From NCBI GenBank assembly GCA_035530195.1, contig DATKVG010000138.1:1-46196 (forward strand): 46,196 bases of DNA, read 5' to 3'. This DNA comes from JAPLKX01 sp035530195. Its GTDB lineage: Bacteria; Hydrogenedentota; Hydrogenedentia; Hydrogenedentales; SLHB01. The position numbers and the translations under genes were made by a program. The notes beneath the pieces are model-generated. The model saw only the letters and a program-made list of their open reading frames with translations. It did no database searches and was not told the origin of the DNA. The first letter of the stretch is position 1, and each line of letters opens with the position of its first letter. Below are positions 25,091 to 34,685 of the stretch, in pieces.

Positions 25091-25834
25091 TCAGATCTTG
25101 AGGCGGGAGACGAGCGGGAGGGTCATGGCGAATCCGAGGCGATTGTCATAGCGCAGGTCGCCGCCGTGGAATTGGGTGGTCTCGAGGGCCAGCGTAAGGC
25201 CGAGTCCCAGGTGATCTTCCGATTTGGTGCTGTAAAACGGTTCAAACATGCGTTCCTGGACGGTTTGTGGGATTTCCGGCCCGGTGTCTTTGACGGTTAT
25301 CTCGAGGCACTCTCCGGTCGTGCTCGCCGTGACAGTGACGCGGGATTTTTCGACGCCCTCGACCGCTTCGAGCGCGTTCGCCAGCAGGTACAACACCGCC
25401 ATCATGAGCCTGGGCCGGTCCACCACGAGCGACGGCATTTGTTCGGCGCACTTCAATTCCAAGCTGACATGGGCAGAACGGAATTCGTAGCGTTTCAGGT
25501 CCAACACTTGTTCGAGGAATTCGGGGACAAAGACCAAGTTGACGTCGGGCCGTTCCTTTCGGGCGACCACGGTGAGGGTGGAGATGAGGCTGCTGCACTT
25601 TTGCACGCTCTTAATGACGTTGCCCATCATGCGGCGGGCTTCGTCGGTAAGCGAGGCTCCTTGTTGTATCAATTCGGCGTAGGCGAGCATCGCACCGAGG
25701 TAGTTGTTGACGTCGTGCGCGACGCTGGACACAGATCCGCCGACCTGGCTGGCGCGGTAAACGGGTGACAACCGGCCGCGCAGGCCGGGATCGATCGGAG
25801 GCCCGGGAACATCCGGGCGGTTGCTGTCGGTCAT
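25091..25834 (-). CDS. Sensor-less soluble histidine kinase
   Basis: A 247-residue protein with no transmembrane segment and no recognisable sensor domain. The H-box is VAHDVNNYLGAML (His near residue 40). The ATPase domain has the N-box ALEAV, the G1 box VKDTGPEIP, the F-box MFEPFYSTK and the G2 box GLGLTLA. This resembles NtrB-type kinases reduced to dimerisation and catalytic parts. No response regulator lies nearby, so it is either an orphan kinase or a partner of a regulator encoded elsewhere. It begins 12 nt after the isocitrate dehydrogenase stop and is probably co-transcribed with it, which hints at coupling to central carbon or nitrogen metabolism. Confidence 0.85.
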   Translation of the reverse strand: MTDSNRPDVPGPPIDPGLRGRLSPVYRASQVGGSVSSVAHDVNNYLGAMLAYAELIQQGASLTDEARRMMGNVIKSVQKCSSLISTLTVVARKERPDVNLVFVPEFLEQVLDLKRYEFRSAHVSLELKCAEQMPSLVVDRPRLMMAVLYLLANALEAVEGVEKSRVTVTASTTGECLEITVKDTGPEIPQTVQERMFEPFYSTKSEDHLGLGLTLALETTQFHGGDLRYDNRLGFAMTLPLVSRLKI

Positions 25835-25846
25835 TTTCAGCCCCGC

Positions 25847-27082
<1,236 letters not shown>

Positions 27083-27099
27083 GTGGATCTCCTCGGGAT

Positions 27100-28677
27100 T
27101 CAGCTCAAATTGACGAGCCGCGCCTCGTTAACGTGGGGCACCTGCCGGATCTTTTCGAGAGTAGGATCGTCGAGGGGTGCGTCAATGTTCAAGACGGTGA
27201 GAGCACGCCCGCCGCGGGCGTCCCGGCCAAGCATGAGGTTGGCGATATTGACGCCGGCCTCGCCGATGATGGTGCCGACACGGCCGATGATGAGCGGTCT
27301 ATCCTCGTTCATGCACACGAGCATGTATCCTTCGGGCTTTGCGTCGACGCGCATGCCGTCGATACTGCAAATGCGCGGGTCGTTTTTGCCGTAGAGGGTG
27401 CCGGCGACGCGGTGTACTTCGAAATCGGTGGTGACGGTGACGCCGATTTCGAATGCGTAGTCGGAGGGGCGGACGCTGCGTGTTTCGCTGAACGAGATGC
27501 CGTGGTCTTCGAGGAGGCTGGGCGCGCTGACCATGTTGACAGTCTCGACGAGGGGCGACAAGAATCCGACGAGCACGGACGCGGTGATGGGGTAGGTGTC
27601 GGTCACGCCGAGGTCGCCGCTGTATTCGATCTCCATGGAAATGGGCCGGCCCTGGATGAAAGACGACTGGAAATGGCCGATACGCTGTGCGAGGTATCGG
27701 AGGGGTTCGAGTGTTTTCCGTGTTTCGCCGTCCATGCTTGGGACGTTGACGGCGTTGACGATCGCGCCGGTCCGGAGGTAGTCGACGATCTGGTTAGCGA
27801 CCTCGACGGCGACGGTGACTTGGGCCTCGTCGGTGGATGCGGCGAGGTGTGGCGTCGTCACGATGTTGTCCAACCCGAGGAACGGGTTGTCGGTAAAAGG
27901 TTCGGCGGTGTAGACGTCGAGCGCGGCTCCGGCAATGCGTTTTCTTCGGAGGGCATCGGCGAGATCGGCTTCGTTGACAATCCCGCCGCGAGCGCAGTTG
28001 ATGATGCGGCAGGATGGTTTCATGCGTTCGAAATGCTCGGCTCGGATCATGTTATTGGTTTTCTCAGATTTGGGGGCGTGGATGGTGATGATGTCGGACC
28101 GTTCGATGAGGTTGTCGAGGGTTACGAGTTCGACGCCGAGTGAATCGGCCTTGATTTTGGTCAGTATGGGGTCGTAGGCGAGGACTTTCATCTCGAAGGC
28201 CTGGGCCCGTTTGGCCACTTCGGCGCCGATGCGGCCCACGCCTACCACGCCAAGCGTCTTGCCGCATACCTCGGCGCCCATCAGCTTGCGATTCCACTGG
28301 CCCGCCATCATCGACGCATGCGCCACGGGGACGTTGCGGCAAAGCGCAAAAAGGAGCGCAAACGTGTGCTCGCAGGTCGAGATGGTATTGCCGCCGGGGG
28401 TGTTCATCACGACAATGCCGTGTTTTGTCGCGGCTTGCTTGTCGATGTTGTCGGTACCGACGCCGGCCCGTCCGATGACTTTGAGCCGTTTGGCGCCTTG
28501 GAGTACGGCGGCGGTGACCTTGGTGGCGCTTCTTACCACGAGCGCGTCGTAATTGTTGATGATGGCGGCGAGTTCATCGGGTTTCTGAGGCGGTTTTACG
28601 TCGACTTCGAGTCCCGCGTTTCGGAACACGTCGACCCCGTCCTCGCTGAGGCTATCGAGGCAAAGTACCTTTGGCAT
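27100..28677 (-). CDS. serA: D-3-phosphoglycerate dehydrogenase, long form
   Basis: First step of serine synthesis, oxidising 3-phosphoglycerate to 3-phosphohydroxypyruvate with NAD. At 525 residues it is the long (type I) form. The NAD-binding motif GVVGVGRIGAEVAKRA lies near residue 145, CARGGIVNEADL carries the substrate arginine, and the catalytic histidine is in TPHLAASTDEAQ near residue 277. The allosteric-substrate-binding domain spans about 320-450 and a C-terminal ACT domain covers the last 75 residues (EDRPLIIGRVGTIIGEAGVNI). The ACT domain normally mediates serine feedback. It starts 3 nt after the aminotransferase stop. Confidence 0.95.
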   Translation of the reverse strand: MPKVLCLDSLSEDGVDVFRNAGLEVDVKPPQKPDELAAIINNYDALVVRSATKVTAAVLQGAKRLKVIGRAGVGTDNIDKQAATKHGIVVMNTPGGNTISTCEHTFALLFALCRNVPVAHASMMAGQWNRKLMGAEVCGKTLGVVGVGRIGAEVAKRAQAFEMKVLAYDPILTKIKADSLGVELVTLDNLIERSDIITIHAPKSEKTNNMIRAEHFERMKPSCRIINCARGGIVNEADLADALRRKRIAGAALDVYTAEPFTDNPFLGLDNIVTTPHLAASTDEAQVTVAVEVANQIVDYLRTGAIVNAVNVPSMDGETRKTLEPLRYLAQRIGHFQSSFIQGRPISMEIEYSGDLGVTDTYPITASVLVGFLSPLVETVNMVSAPSLLEDHGISFSETRSVRPSDYAFEIGVTVTTDFEVHRVAGTLYGKNDPRICSIDGMRVDAKPEGYMLVCMNEDRPLIIGRVGTIIGEAGVNIANLMLGRDARGGRALTVLNIDAPLDDPTLEKIRQVPHVNEARLVNLS

Positions 28678-28680
28678 GGT

Positions 28681-29820
28681 TCATACTCCGGCAAAGCAGC
28701 GTTGTGCTGCGGCAACACCTTCTCCTATTTTAACCGGTGCGCTGAGATCGTGCAGGGCCAGCTCGACGGCGGCGAGCACGACCACCACGTCGAACTGGTC
28801 GTAATAGCCCATGTGGGCGATCCGCTCGATTTTTCCTTTGAGCTGTTCCTGGCCGCCGGCACAGGTGACTTTGAGTTCGTCGCGGAGTTTTTTGTGCAGG
28901 GCGTTTCCGTCGAACCCGTCTGGCAGTTTGATGGCGGTAGCGGCGTTGGATGGGGCTTTGGAGAACAGTTCCATGCCCATCCCGAGCACGCCGGCGCGTG
29001 TGGCTTGGGCGAGTTTTGCGTGGCGCGCCCACACGGCCTCGATCCCCTCGGTGAGAATGGCGTCGAGGGAGGTCTGCATGCCGATGATGGTGGCGACGGC
29101 GGGCGTGTAAGGTGTGGTTTTTTTCTCAAGGTTCTTGAGTGCCTTATCTAGCGACAGATAGTACTTGGGCAAGGTGGATTTGGCGATGGCGGCTTTGGCG
29201 CGGGGGCCAATCGCCACAAACGCCAGTCCCGGCGGCAGCATCAGCGCCTTCTGGGACCCTGCAACGACGACGTCGACGCCCCATTCGTCCATCCGGAGTT
29301 CGTCGGCAGCGAGTGCGCTGACCGCGTCGACCACGAGCAGTGCGTTGGATTCGCGCGTAATGGCGGCGATGGCTTTGATGTCGGTCAGTACGGCGGTGCT
29401 GGTTTCGTGGAGCGTGGTGAATACGGCTTTGGCGTCGGGATTCTCTTTGAGAGCCAGTGCGACGCGCGCCGGCTCGATGGCCGTCCCCCATTCGATATCG
29501 AGCACGGTCATTTGGACGCCGAAGGCCTTGCCGATCTGGCCCCACCGCTCGCCGAACTTGCCGCCGTTCACGGAGACGGCTTTGTCGCCGGCGGACAAGA
29601 GGTTCACGACACTGGCTTCGAGCGCGCTGGTACCGGAACCGGCGAGGATGACGACGGGGCTGGTGGTCTGGAATACGACCTTCAGTTTTTCGCTCACCGA
29701 CATGAAAATCTGCTCGAATGCGGCCTGGCGGTGGTGCGTCATGGGCGCGGCCATGGCCAAGAGGACCTCCGGCGGAACCGGCGTCGGCCCAGGAGTAAAT
29801 AGTCGCTCTTTACGCATCAT
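28681..29820 (-). CDS. Class V aminotransferase, probable phosphoserine-forming partner of SerA
   Basis: A PLP enzyme of the alanine-glyoxylate/serine-pyruvate aminotransferase branch. It shows FTPGPTPVPPEVL at the N-terminus, GSGTSALEASV near residue 65, and VDAVSALAADELRMD. The PLP lysine is in AGSQKALMLPPG near residue 193. It is not a canonical SerC. Its position directly before serA suggests it makes phosphoserine from phosphohydroxypyruvate, as this branch does in some SerC-lacking bacteria and archaea. I place the start at ATG 29820: GGAGG lies 8 nt before it, within an upstream open stretch that begins at another ATG at 29835. Serine-glyoxylate or aspartate-linked transamination remains possible. 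Confidence 0.85.
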   Translation of the reverse strand: MMRKERLFTPGPTPVPPEVLLAMAAPMTHHRQAAFEQIFMSVSEKLKVVFQTTSPVVILAGSGTSALEASVVNLLSAGDKAVSVNGGKFGERWGQIGKAFGVQMTVLDIEWGTAIEPARVALALKENPDAKAVFTTLHETSTAVLTDIKAIAAITRESNALLVVDAVSALAADELRMDEWGVDVVVAGSQKALMLPPGLAFVAIGPRAKAAIAKSTLPKYYLSLDKALKNLEKKTTPYTPAVATIIGMQTSLDAILTEGIEAVWARHAKLAQATRAGVLGMGMELFSKAPSNAATAIKLPDGFDGNALHKKLRDELKVTCAGGQEQLKGKIERIAHMGYYDQFDVVVVLAAVELALHDLSAPVKIGEGVAAAQRCFAGV

Positions 29821-30020
29821 GTTGGATACCTCCATCTGGCTATATAGTACTAGGCCTGGTGACCGCTCATTGATTTCCGGAAAGGATCAGTGCGGTGCGC
29901 CTGCTCCAGATGCACGCGGGCACAGCCTTGTGAAGGCGCAAACCTACCAAACCGCCCGCTGGATTGTCAAACGGACGGAACAGTTGACAGTGCGAAGTTC
30001 TGAGTGCGATTTGGAGCGGT

Positions 30021-31556
30021 TCAGGGGCTTTTTTTGACTACGAGGGTTCTGGCGGCGCCGCCGCCGGATGGCGGCACGACGAGCCAGCCGGCCTTTGCGC
30101 CTTCCGAGACGGGTTCGAACGTGTAGGGCGCGCCCGTTGGCGTCAACTCAACGCCGTACCCCTCGCCGTACCAGCCTTCGGGCAGAAAAACGCGGGTGTC
30201 GCCGTCTACGCCGGCGGATTCAGTCCATTCGCAGCGGAACGTGCCGGTTTCCGTGTCGGCCTGGCAGCTTTTGAGTGCGCCCGCGACGGCCGGGGCGTAA
30301 GGCCGTGCCAACAGCGGGAAGTACACGGCCTTATCCAGCCCGGGGTGAAAGTCCCAGTAGGCGTCGCCGGCGAGGGAGCGTTCCAGATGTCCCACGGCCA
30401 ACCGCGCCGCGTTCAGCGTTTCGGGCCGGCCATAAAATGCGCCCCACTCGCCAACCCAGAGCGGCATCTCTAGGCGTGCAGCATGATCTGCAATCCGGGT
30501 GAAAATAAGTTCGAGACGACGGGCGTCGGGTTGGCCGACGTCTTTGGTGTCGGTCACGACGTCGTACGCGTGAGCCGCATAGGCTTGGAGCGGGTACCGA
30601 TTGCCGTCGGCGTCTTTGAGCGGCCCAAGCGCGCCGGGAACGCCCATGTTTGACGAGATGCTGGGCTCGATAAACAGGATGCCGTCACGATCGACTTTTC
30701 GTATGGCTGCGGCCACGCGCTGGTACATGGGCTGGAGTTTTTCGCGTTCGAACTGTTGAAACACGGGCGTGGCGGCTTCGAGCGCCTTTTCGTAAAGGTC
30801 CGGTTTTCCCGATATCACCATCAGCAGATCGGCGGGGGTCGCGATTGCCTGAAAGCTTGATTCGCCCTCGAGTGCGGCGATCACCGCGCCGAGTGCTTCG
30901 AGTGCGCCACTGCCGATGAAGGGTTCGTTGAGCAAATCGTAGCCGATGACGGCCGGCTCGTCTTTAAACCGCCGGGCAACATGCTGCCAGGCGAGTGCAA
31001 ACCGGTCCTGTATGCCTACGCTGTCGGGGCCGGGCCTGTTGGCCCAGAAGCTGTCAAAGGCGGTCTGCACCCGCTGGCTTGTCCAATAGGCCTGGCTCCA
31101 AGGGCCGCCGTCGAGGACCGTATGGGGTTTGTTGTCGTGAATGGTGGCCCATTCGGGGGCTCCGTCGGTGTTGATGGGCGGGGCCTCTCCCCAGAGGTCC
31201 TGGTGCATGTCCAGCACCACCCAGATGCCGTTTTCCCGGGCCCATTTTGCGCGTTGGGCGAGGCGGTCGAGAAACGCCTCGTCATATTTTCCGCACTCAG
31301 GCTCGATGGCGGCCCATGTCATCCCCAAGCGGATGCAATTGAACCCCCACTGCCGCATTTGGGCGAATTCGCGGGGTCCGTGCCAGCTCACATACCCGCG
31401 GGCTCGGTGCTTTTCAATGACGTTGGTGCCGTGCAGCGTCACTTGCCGGCAGGCCGCATCTACAAACCGGCCGTCCTTTACGGACATTTCGCCGGCCCAC
31501 GCCGCCCCAGCTTCCACGGCCATCAGGCCGGCTATCAGGATTATGGCTGTCCGCAC
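30021..31556 (-). CDS. Secreted GH5 endoglycoceramidase-like glycosidase
   Basis: A 511-residue exported enzyme with a signal peptide ending in AAWAG. The GH5 barrel shows CIRLGMTWAAIEP, VVLDMHQDLWGE followed by GAPEWA, YDLLNEPF with acid/base E211, and LWVGEWGAFYG with nucleophile E370. The combination DMHQDLW plus GAPEWA is typical of endoglycoceramidase-related GH5 subfamilies, which cleave glycans from ceramide or similar aglycones. The C-terminal 90 residues form a beta sandwich usual for this group. A true endoglycoceramidase activity is not certain, as relatives include beta-primeverosidases and galactosidases. It shares a strand with the dehydratase activator 11 nt upstream, but the two have no obvious functional link. 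Confidence 0.85.
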   Translation of the reverse strand: MRTAIILIAGLMAVEAGAAWAGEMSVKDGRFVDAACRQVTLHGTNVIEKHRARGYVSWHGPREFAQMRQWGFNCIRLGMTWAAIEPECGKYDEAFLDRLAQRAKWARENGIWVVLDMHQDLWGEAPPINTDGAPEWATIHDNKPHTVLDGGPWSQAYWTSQRVQTAFDSFWANRPGPDSVGIQDRFALAWQHVARRFKDEPAVIGYDLLNEPFIGSGALEALGAVIAALEGESSFQAIATPADLLMVISGKPDLYEKALEAATPVFQQFEREKLQPMYQRVAAAIRKVDRDGILFIEPSISSNMGVPGALGPLKDADGNRYPLQAYAAHAYDVVTDTKDVGQPDARRLELIFTRIADHAARLEMPLWVGEWGAFYGRPETLNAARLAVGHLERSLAGDAYWDFHPGLDKAVYFPLLARPYAPAVAGALKSCQADTETGTFRCEWTESAGVDGDTRVFLPEGWYGEGYGVELTPTGAPYTFEPVSEGAKAGWLVVPPSGGGAARTLVVKKSP

Positions 31557-31567
31557 AATACTTCTCC

Positions 31568-32359
31568 TTACGCCTGCAACCCGCCGCCGGGTTCGCCGGC
31601 CGCTATAAGCGCGGCGCCCAAGGCGCCGGTGTACTGCGGGTCTTGCGCGACTTTGACCGGGCGGCCCAGCGCATCGGCGACGGCCTCGGCCATCCCGGTT
31701 ACCAGCGCCACCCCGCCGGTAAAATATATGGGCTCATCCACGTTTCTTCCGGCCATTGCGACGACGCGCTTGGCTATCGAGGCCTGAACGCCGGCAACGA
31801 TGTCTCCCGCCGCGGCGCCGGTTGCCAGCAGGCCGACGATCTCGGTTTCGGCGAATACGACGCACATGCTGCTGATGGGCGCGGGGCTGAGGCTTTTGCG
31901 GGCCATCCGGCCGAGGTCTTCGAGCCCTGTTCCCAGCCGGGCGGCCACCACCTCGAGAAACCGGCCGGTGCCCGCCGCGCATCGGTCGTTCATAACGAAA
32001 TCACGCACGAGGCCCGAGCCGTCGAGCCGGATCAGCTTGCTGTCTTGCCCGCCGATCTCGACGATCGTCATCGCATCAGCGTCGAGGCGGCGCACGCCTT
32101 TGGCATGGCAGGTGATTTCGGTGACGGTCGAGTCTGCAAAGACGATCCGGTTGCGCCCGTATCCGGTGGCGATAATCCGGCCGAGATCGGCACGGGTGTG
32201 GCCGGCCTCGTGCAGGGCCTGATCGAGGAGATCGGCGGCCAGCGCCTCCTGCTCGACCCCCTGGTCGCACATTTTTCTTGACAGCACGCGCCTTTGCCCG
32301 CTCTCAATCAACACGACCTTGACCGCGCGAGAACCGGCATCTATCCCTGCGAAAACCAT
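31568..32359 (-). CDS. 2-hydroxyacyl-CoA dehydratase activator (BadF/HgdC-type ATPase)
   Basis: A 263-residue ASKHA-fold ATPase that feeds low-potential electrons to a partner dehydratase or reductase through a [4Fe-4S] cluster at the dimer interface. Motifs: AGIDAGSRAVK at the N-terminus, TIVEIGGQDSKLIRL, NDRCAAGTGRFLEV with the first cluster cysteine, SSMCVVFAETEIVGLLA with the second, and YFTGGVALVTGM. It is normally next to its HgdA/HgdB-type partner, but no such gene is in the window. The length equals that of stand-alone activators. It may serve a dehydratase encoded elsewhere. Confidence 0.92.
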   Translation of the reverse strand: MVFAGIDAGSRAVKVVLIESGQRRVLSRKMCDQGVEQEALAADLLDQALHEAGHTRADLGRIIATGYGRNRIVFADSTVTEITCHAKGVRRLDADAMTIVEIGGQDSKLIRLDGSGLVRDFVMNDRCAAGTGRFLEVVAARLGTGLEDLGRMARKSLSPAPISSMCVVFAETEIVGLLATGAAAGDIVAGVQASIAKRVVAMAGRNVDEPIYFTGGVALVTGMAEAVADALGRPVKVAQDPQYTGALGAALIAAGEPGGGLQA

Positions 32360-32576
32360 TGGCTGCTCCGTGACGTGGTGTCGAAATTACCTATACGTCC
32401 CTATGGAAAGCAAGCTTTTGACAAAAGCAGACCGGCGACCGGAGGAACAGGTGCAGACTGACAGATATAAGGTTTCAATCGGCCGGAAGCGCGGCAGCCG
32501 TGTTTTTCAGTTGGTTTCGGTCAAGAGAATCGCCCCGGCGAGAGCCAGAGCGAATGTGCAGGCGCGATTAAGTGCC

Positions 32577-32780
32577 TTAGATGGGCACTACCTTGGTAGC
32601 TTCAGGTCCTTTCTTGCCTTGTGCGGGTTCGAACTCGACCTTCTGTCCATCCTTGAGCCGCCGGAACCCCTGCATCTCGATGTTGGAATGATGTACGAAT
32701 AAATCATTGCCCCCGTCATCAGGAGTGATAAATCCGTAGCCCTTGTCTTCGTTAAACCACTTGACCATACCAGTTGCCAT
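32577..32780 (-). CDS. CspA-family cold shock protein
   Basis: A 67-residue single-domain OB-fold protein that binds single-stranded RNA and DNA. It has RNP1 (KGYGFITP) and RNP2 (DLFVHHSNI, a variant of VFVHFS), plus the usual GMVKWFNEDKG start and VEFEPAQGKKGPEA end. A clear AGGAG site precedes the ATG by 7 nt. The leader between the candidate promoter and the ATG is about 105 nt and contains a hairpin, as in cold-regulated csp mRNAs. Confidence 0.95.
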   Translation of the reverse strand: MATGMVKWFNEDKGYGFITPDDGGNDLFVHHSNIEMQGFRRLKDGQKVEFEPAQGKKGPEATKVVPI

Positions 32781-32851
32781 TGCATTTCTCCTGAGGGCTC
32801 TTCGTATCCGGGCAGAACCCTGCGCCCGCCCCTCCTTTATTGCCCAATTCA

Positions 32852-32881
32852 GAGGAACCCCGTGAGGGAATAAGGTTCCCC
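32852..32881 (-). promoter_or_regulatory. Hairpin at the 5' end of the csp leader
   Basis: On the minus strand GGGGAACC pairs with GGTTCCTC (eight pairs, one G-U) across a 14-nt loop. It begins about 6 nt from the projected transcription start, where it could stabilise the mRNA or act as a thermosensitive element. Confidence 0.5.
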
Positions 32882-32893
32882 TAAACCCGCAGA

Positions 32894-32922
32894 ATTATGG
32901 CAGTATCCGCCTTTATATTCAA
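32894..32922 (-). promoter_or_regulatory. Candidate sigma-70-like promoter of csp
   Basis: On the minus strand TTGAAT (32922-32917) and CATAAT (32899-32894) are separated by exactly 17 bases. The start site would be near 32887, directly before the leader hairpin. Confidence 0.6.
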
Positions 32923-33017
32923 CCGTTATTCTTCTTGTGACGTTGACATCTACGGCGGCCAAGAAACCGCATTCAGAATGTTTGTTGTAGCCGCACATCC
33001 CGTGGACGCCGCCGCCG

Positions 33018-33117
33018 GGAGACGCGCATCCCGGCCCGTGCCGGCATGCATCGTGCGGTCAGCCCGTTTGGACCGGCCCCAACCACAACTGCGGTTCGGC
33101 CTTCGGCTATTCTGCTG
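33018..33117 (-). pseudogene. Remnant of an FAD/NAD(P)-binding oxidoreductase N-terminus
   Basis: On the minus strand a short stretch encodes AVVVGAGPNGLTA, then after a few residues ARAGMRV. That is the Rossmann nucleotide-binding start of phytoene-dehydrogenase-like FAD oxidoreductases. The helix after it is corrupted and becomes an arginine-rich run, and nothing of the rest of such a protein follows. It lies in the 320-nt gap between the csp promoter and the serpin stop. The rest of that gap shows nothing I recognise. Confidence 0.45.
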
Positions 33118-33243
33118 GACGATCCCATTTGGCCTGAGGGTGTGTAGCGGCCTTGCGCGGGCCAAAGATCAATCGGCCGAGCGAACACCGCCCGGGGCCC
33201 ATGGCAATCAGCAGTGCCGCGTCCCCGTAGACCGAATGACGCG

Positions 33244-34497
33244 TCATGGGGACATGACGCGGCCAAGAAACAGAATGCTGCCCGAGACGTCGTCGCGGAT
33301 CAGAAACAGGAACGGGTGGTCGGCTCTGAACACAGGCGGGGGTTCGGATATGGAAACCGCGGTCAGGGTCATTTGTACGGCCGTGGCCGCGGCGGCCTCG
33401 GTCCCCTTTTCGTTCACGTCGACATAGGCCTTGTGCAAGACTTTGTCAATCCAGATTCGCTCGTCGGGCGGCGGCTGTATCGTGTACTCGATCATCTTCA
33501 TGAAATCGGCTTCCGGCGTGAAGGCATCGGGCATGCCCATTGCTTTAAGCGTTTCTGTGAGGTCAAAGCGCGTCTCCATCTTGAAGCGCGGGAAATACAC
33601 CTCGACCTTCTGATCGTGTATGGGGGCCAACCACTCTCGAAGGCGCTCCGCGGTCAGCGCAGTTTCGAGCGAGGCCAAGCCGTCCCGCGCTTTGGGAAGC
33701 AGCACGACCATCGAGAGGCGGTCGCCCCGATACGGCATCCGAAGAATCTGAATGTCGCCGGGCGCGGCGTATCCGAACTCGCGGGTCTGTTGCATCATGG
33801 GGACGTCGGATTGTGATCCGTTTTCGAGGTAGAACGGCTCGTTTTTTGTCGCGCTTTCAGTAAATTTGCTGGCCCAATCGCCTTTGAAATAGATGGCATT
33901 GGTCAGGACCAGCAGCGTCTTGTCCGTAAAACCCGCGGCATCGACAATCTGCGGGATCTTGCCCGCCGTCTGTTCTGACACCCAGCCATTGATCTTGTTT
34001 GCCGCGGCCCCCGGTTCTTTCGAGAAACTGACCTTTTCCAACTGGGCGCCATAGAAGTCCCTGTTCAGTTTTAAAAAGGAGTCCCGGAACTTGTAGTATT
34101 CCTTCTCTTCGCCCCAGAGCCTGTTGGCTATGTTGAGTTGGTACCCGGCTTTCGACGCGGGCACATAGGTAAGGCTCTGCAAGAGCGAACCAAAGCTGGT
34201 GTGCAGTTTCTCGTCACTGAACGGGAAGTGGAGCACCTGTTCCATCTGCGTTTGCGTGGCGCCGCCCGCGCCGCCGTAGGTCATTGCCAGCGCCGTCGAC
34301 ACGCTGAACGGCGAGAAAAACAGGTTTTCCCGGTTGGTGTTCAGTTTCGCGTAGAGGTCAAAGGCAAACTGGTTGTTGCCCTGGACAACCGGCGCCAGCG
34401 TCGCCGGGTCCACGGTTAAGGTTATTGCCTTCACCTCGTTGCACGCAGGCATCAGCGCCATCGCTGTCATCAACACCACAAAAGCAAAGCGGTTCAT
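33244..34497 (-). CDS. Serpin (serine protease inhibitor), exported
   Basis: A 417-residue serpin, full length for the family. The signal peptide (FAFVVLMTAMALMPAC) ends at a cysteine that could be lipidated, though the lipobox is imperfect. Core motifs are FSPFSVSTALAMTYGGA, IANRLWGE, VLTNAIYFKGDW, MPYRGDRLSMVVLLP and VYFPRFKMETRFDL. The hinge EKGTEAAAAT is exactly the pattern of inhibitory serpins with small residues at P12-P9. Counting from it places the cleaved bond near LT-AV, so the target protease is probably not trypsin-like. It ends with DHPFLFLIRD and a final strand typical of serpins. It may protect secreted enzymes or the cell from host or competitor proteases. It diverges from the GH95 gene. 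Confidence 0.93.
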   Translation of the reverse strand: MNRFAFVVLMTAMALMPACNEVKAITLTVDPATLAPVVQGNNQFAFDLYAKLNTNRENLFFSPFSVSTALAMTYGGAGGATQTQMEQVLHFPFSDEKLHTSFGSLLQSLTYVPASKAGYQLNIANRLWGEEKEYYKFRDSFLKLNRDFYGAQLEKVSFSKEPGAAANKINGWVSEQTAGKIPQIVDAAGFTDKTLLVLTNAIYFKGDWASKFTESATKNEPFYLENGSQSDVPMMQQTREFGYAAPGDIQILRMPYRGDRLSMVVLLPKARDGLASLETALTAERLREWLAPIHDQKVEVYFPRFKMETRFDLTETLKAMGMPDAFTPEADFMKMIEYTIQPPPDERIWIDKVLHKAYVDVNEKGTEAAAATAVQMTLTAVSISEPPPVFRADHPFLFLIRDDVSGSILFLGRVMSP

Positions 34498-34685
34498 TGT
34501 TCCGTCCTCCGATTGCCTACGCCATTAATACGCGCACCAGGACTACTTTATTAGGAACATCGCCAACTTTCAGGATGCGCTTTCGACGGTTAATATTCAA
34601 TTTCCATCGCCGCCAACCGTTTGAAGTACAACATCAATTCTGGTTCAATCACAGTATAAACAATAAAATGACAGGCGGTGAGAAC

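Noticed and set aside
34425..34685. N-terminal extension of the fucosidase
   Set aside because: The frame stays open upstream but lies partly over the divergent serpin gene; a ribosome site and signal peptide start at 34686.
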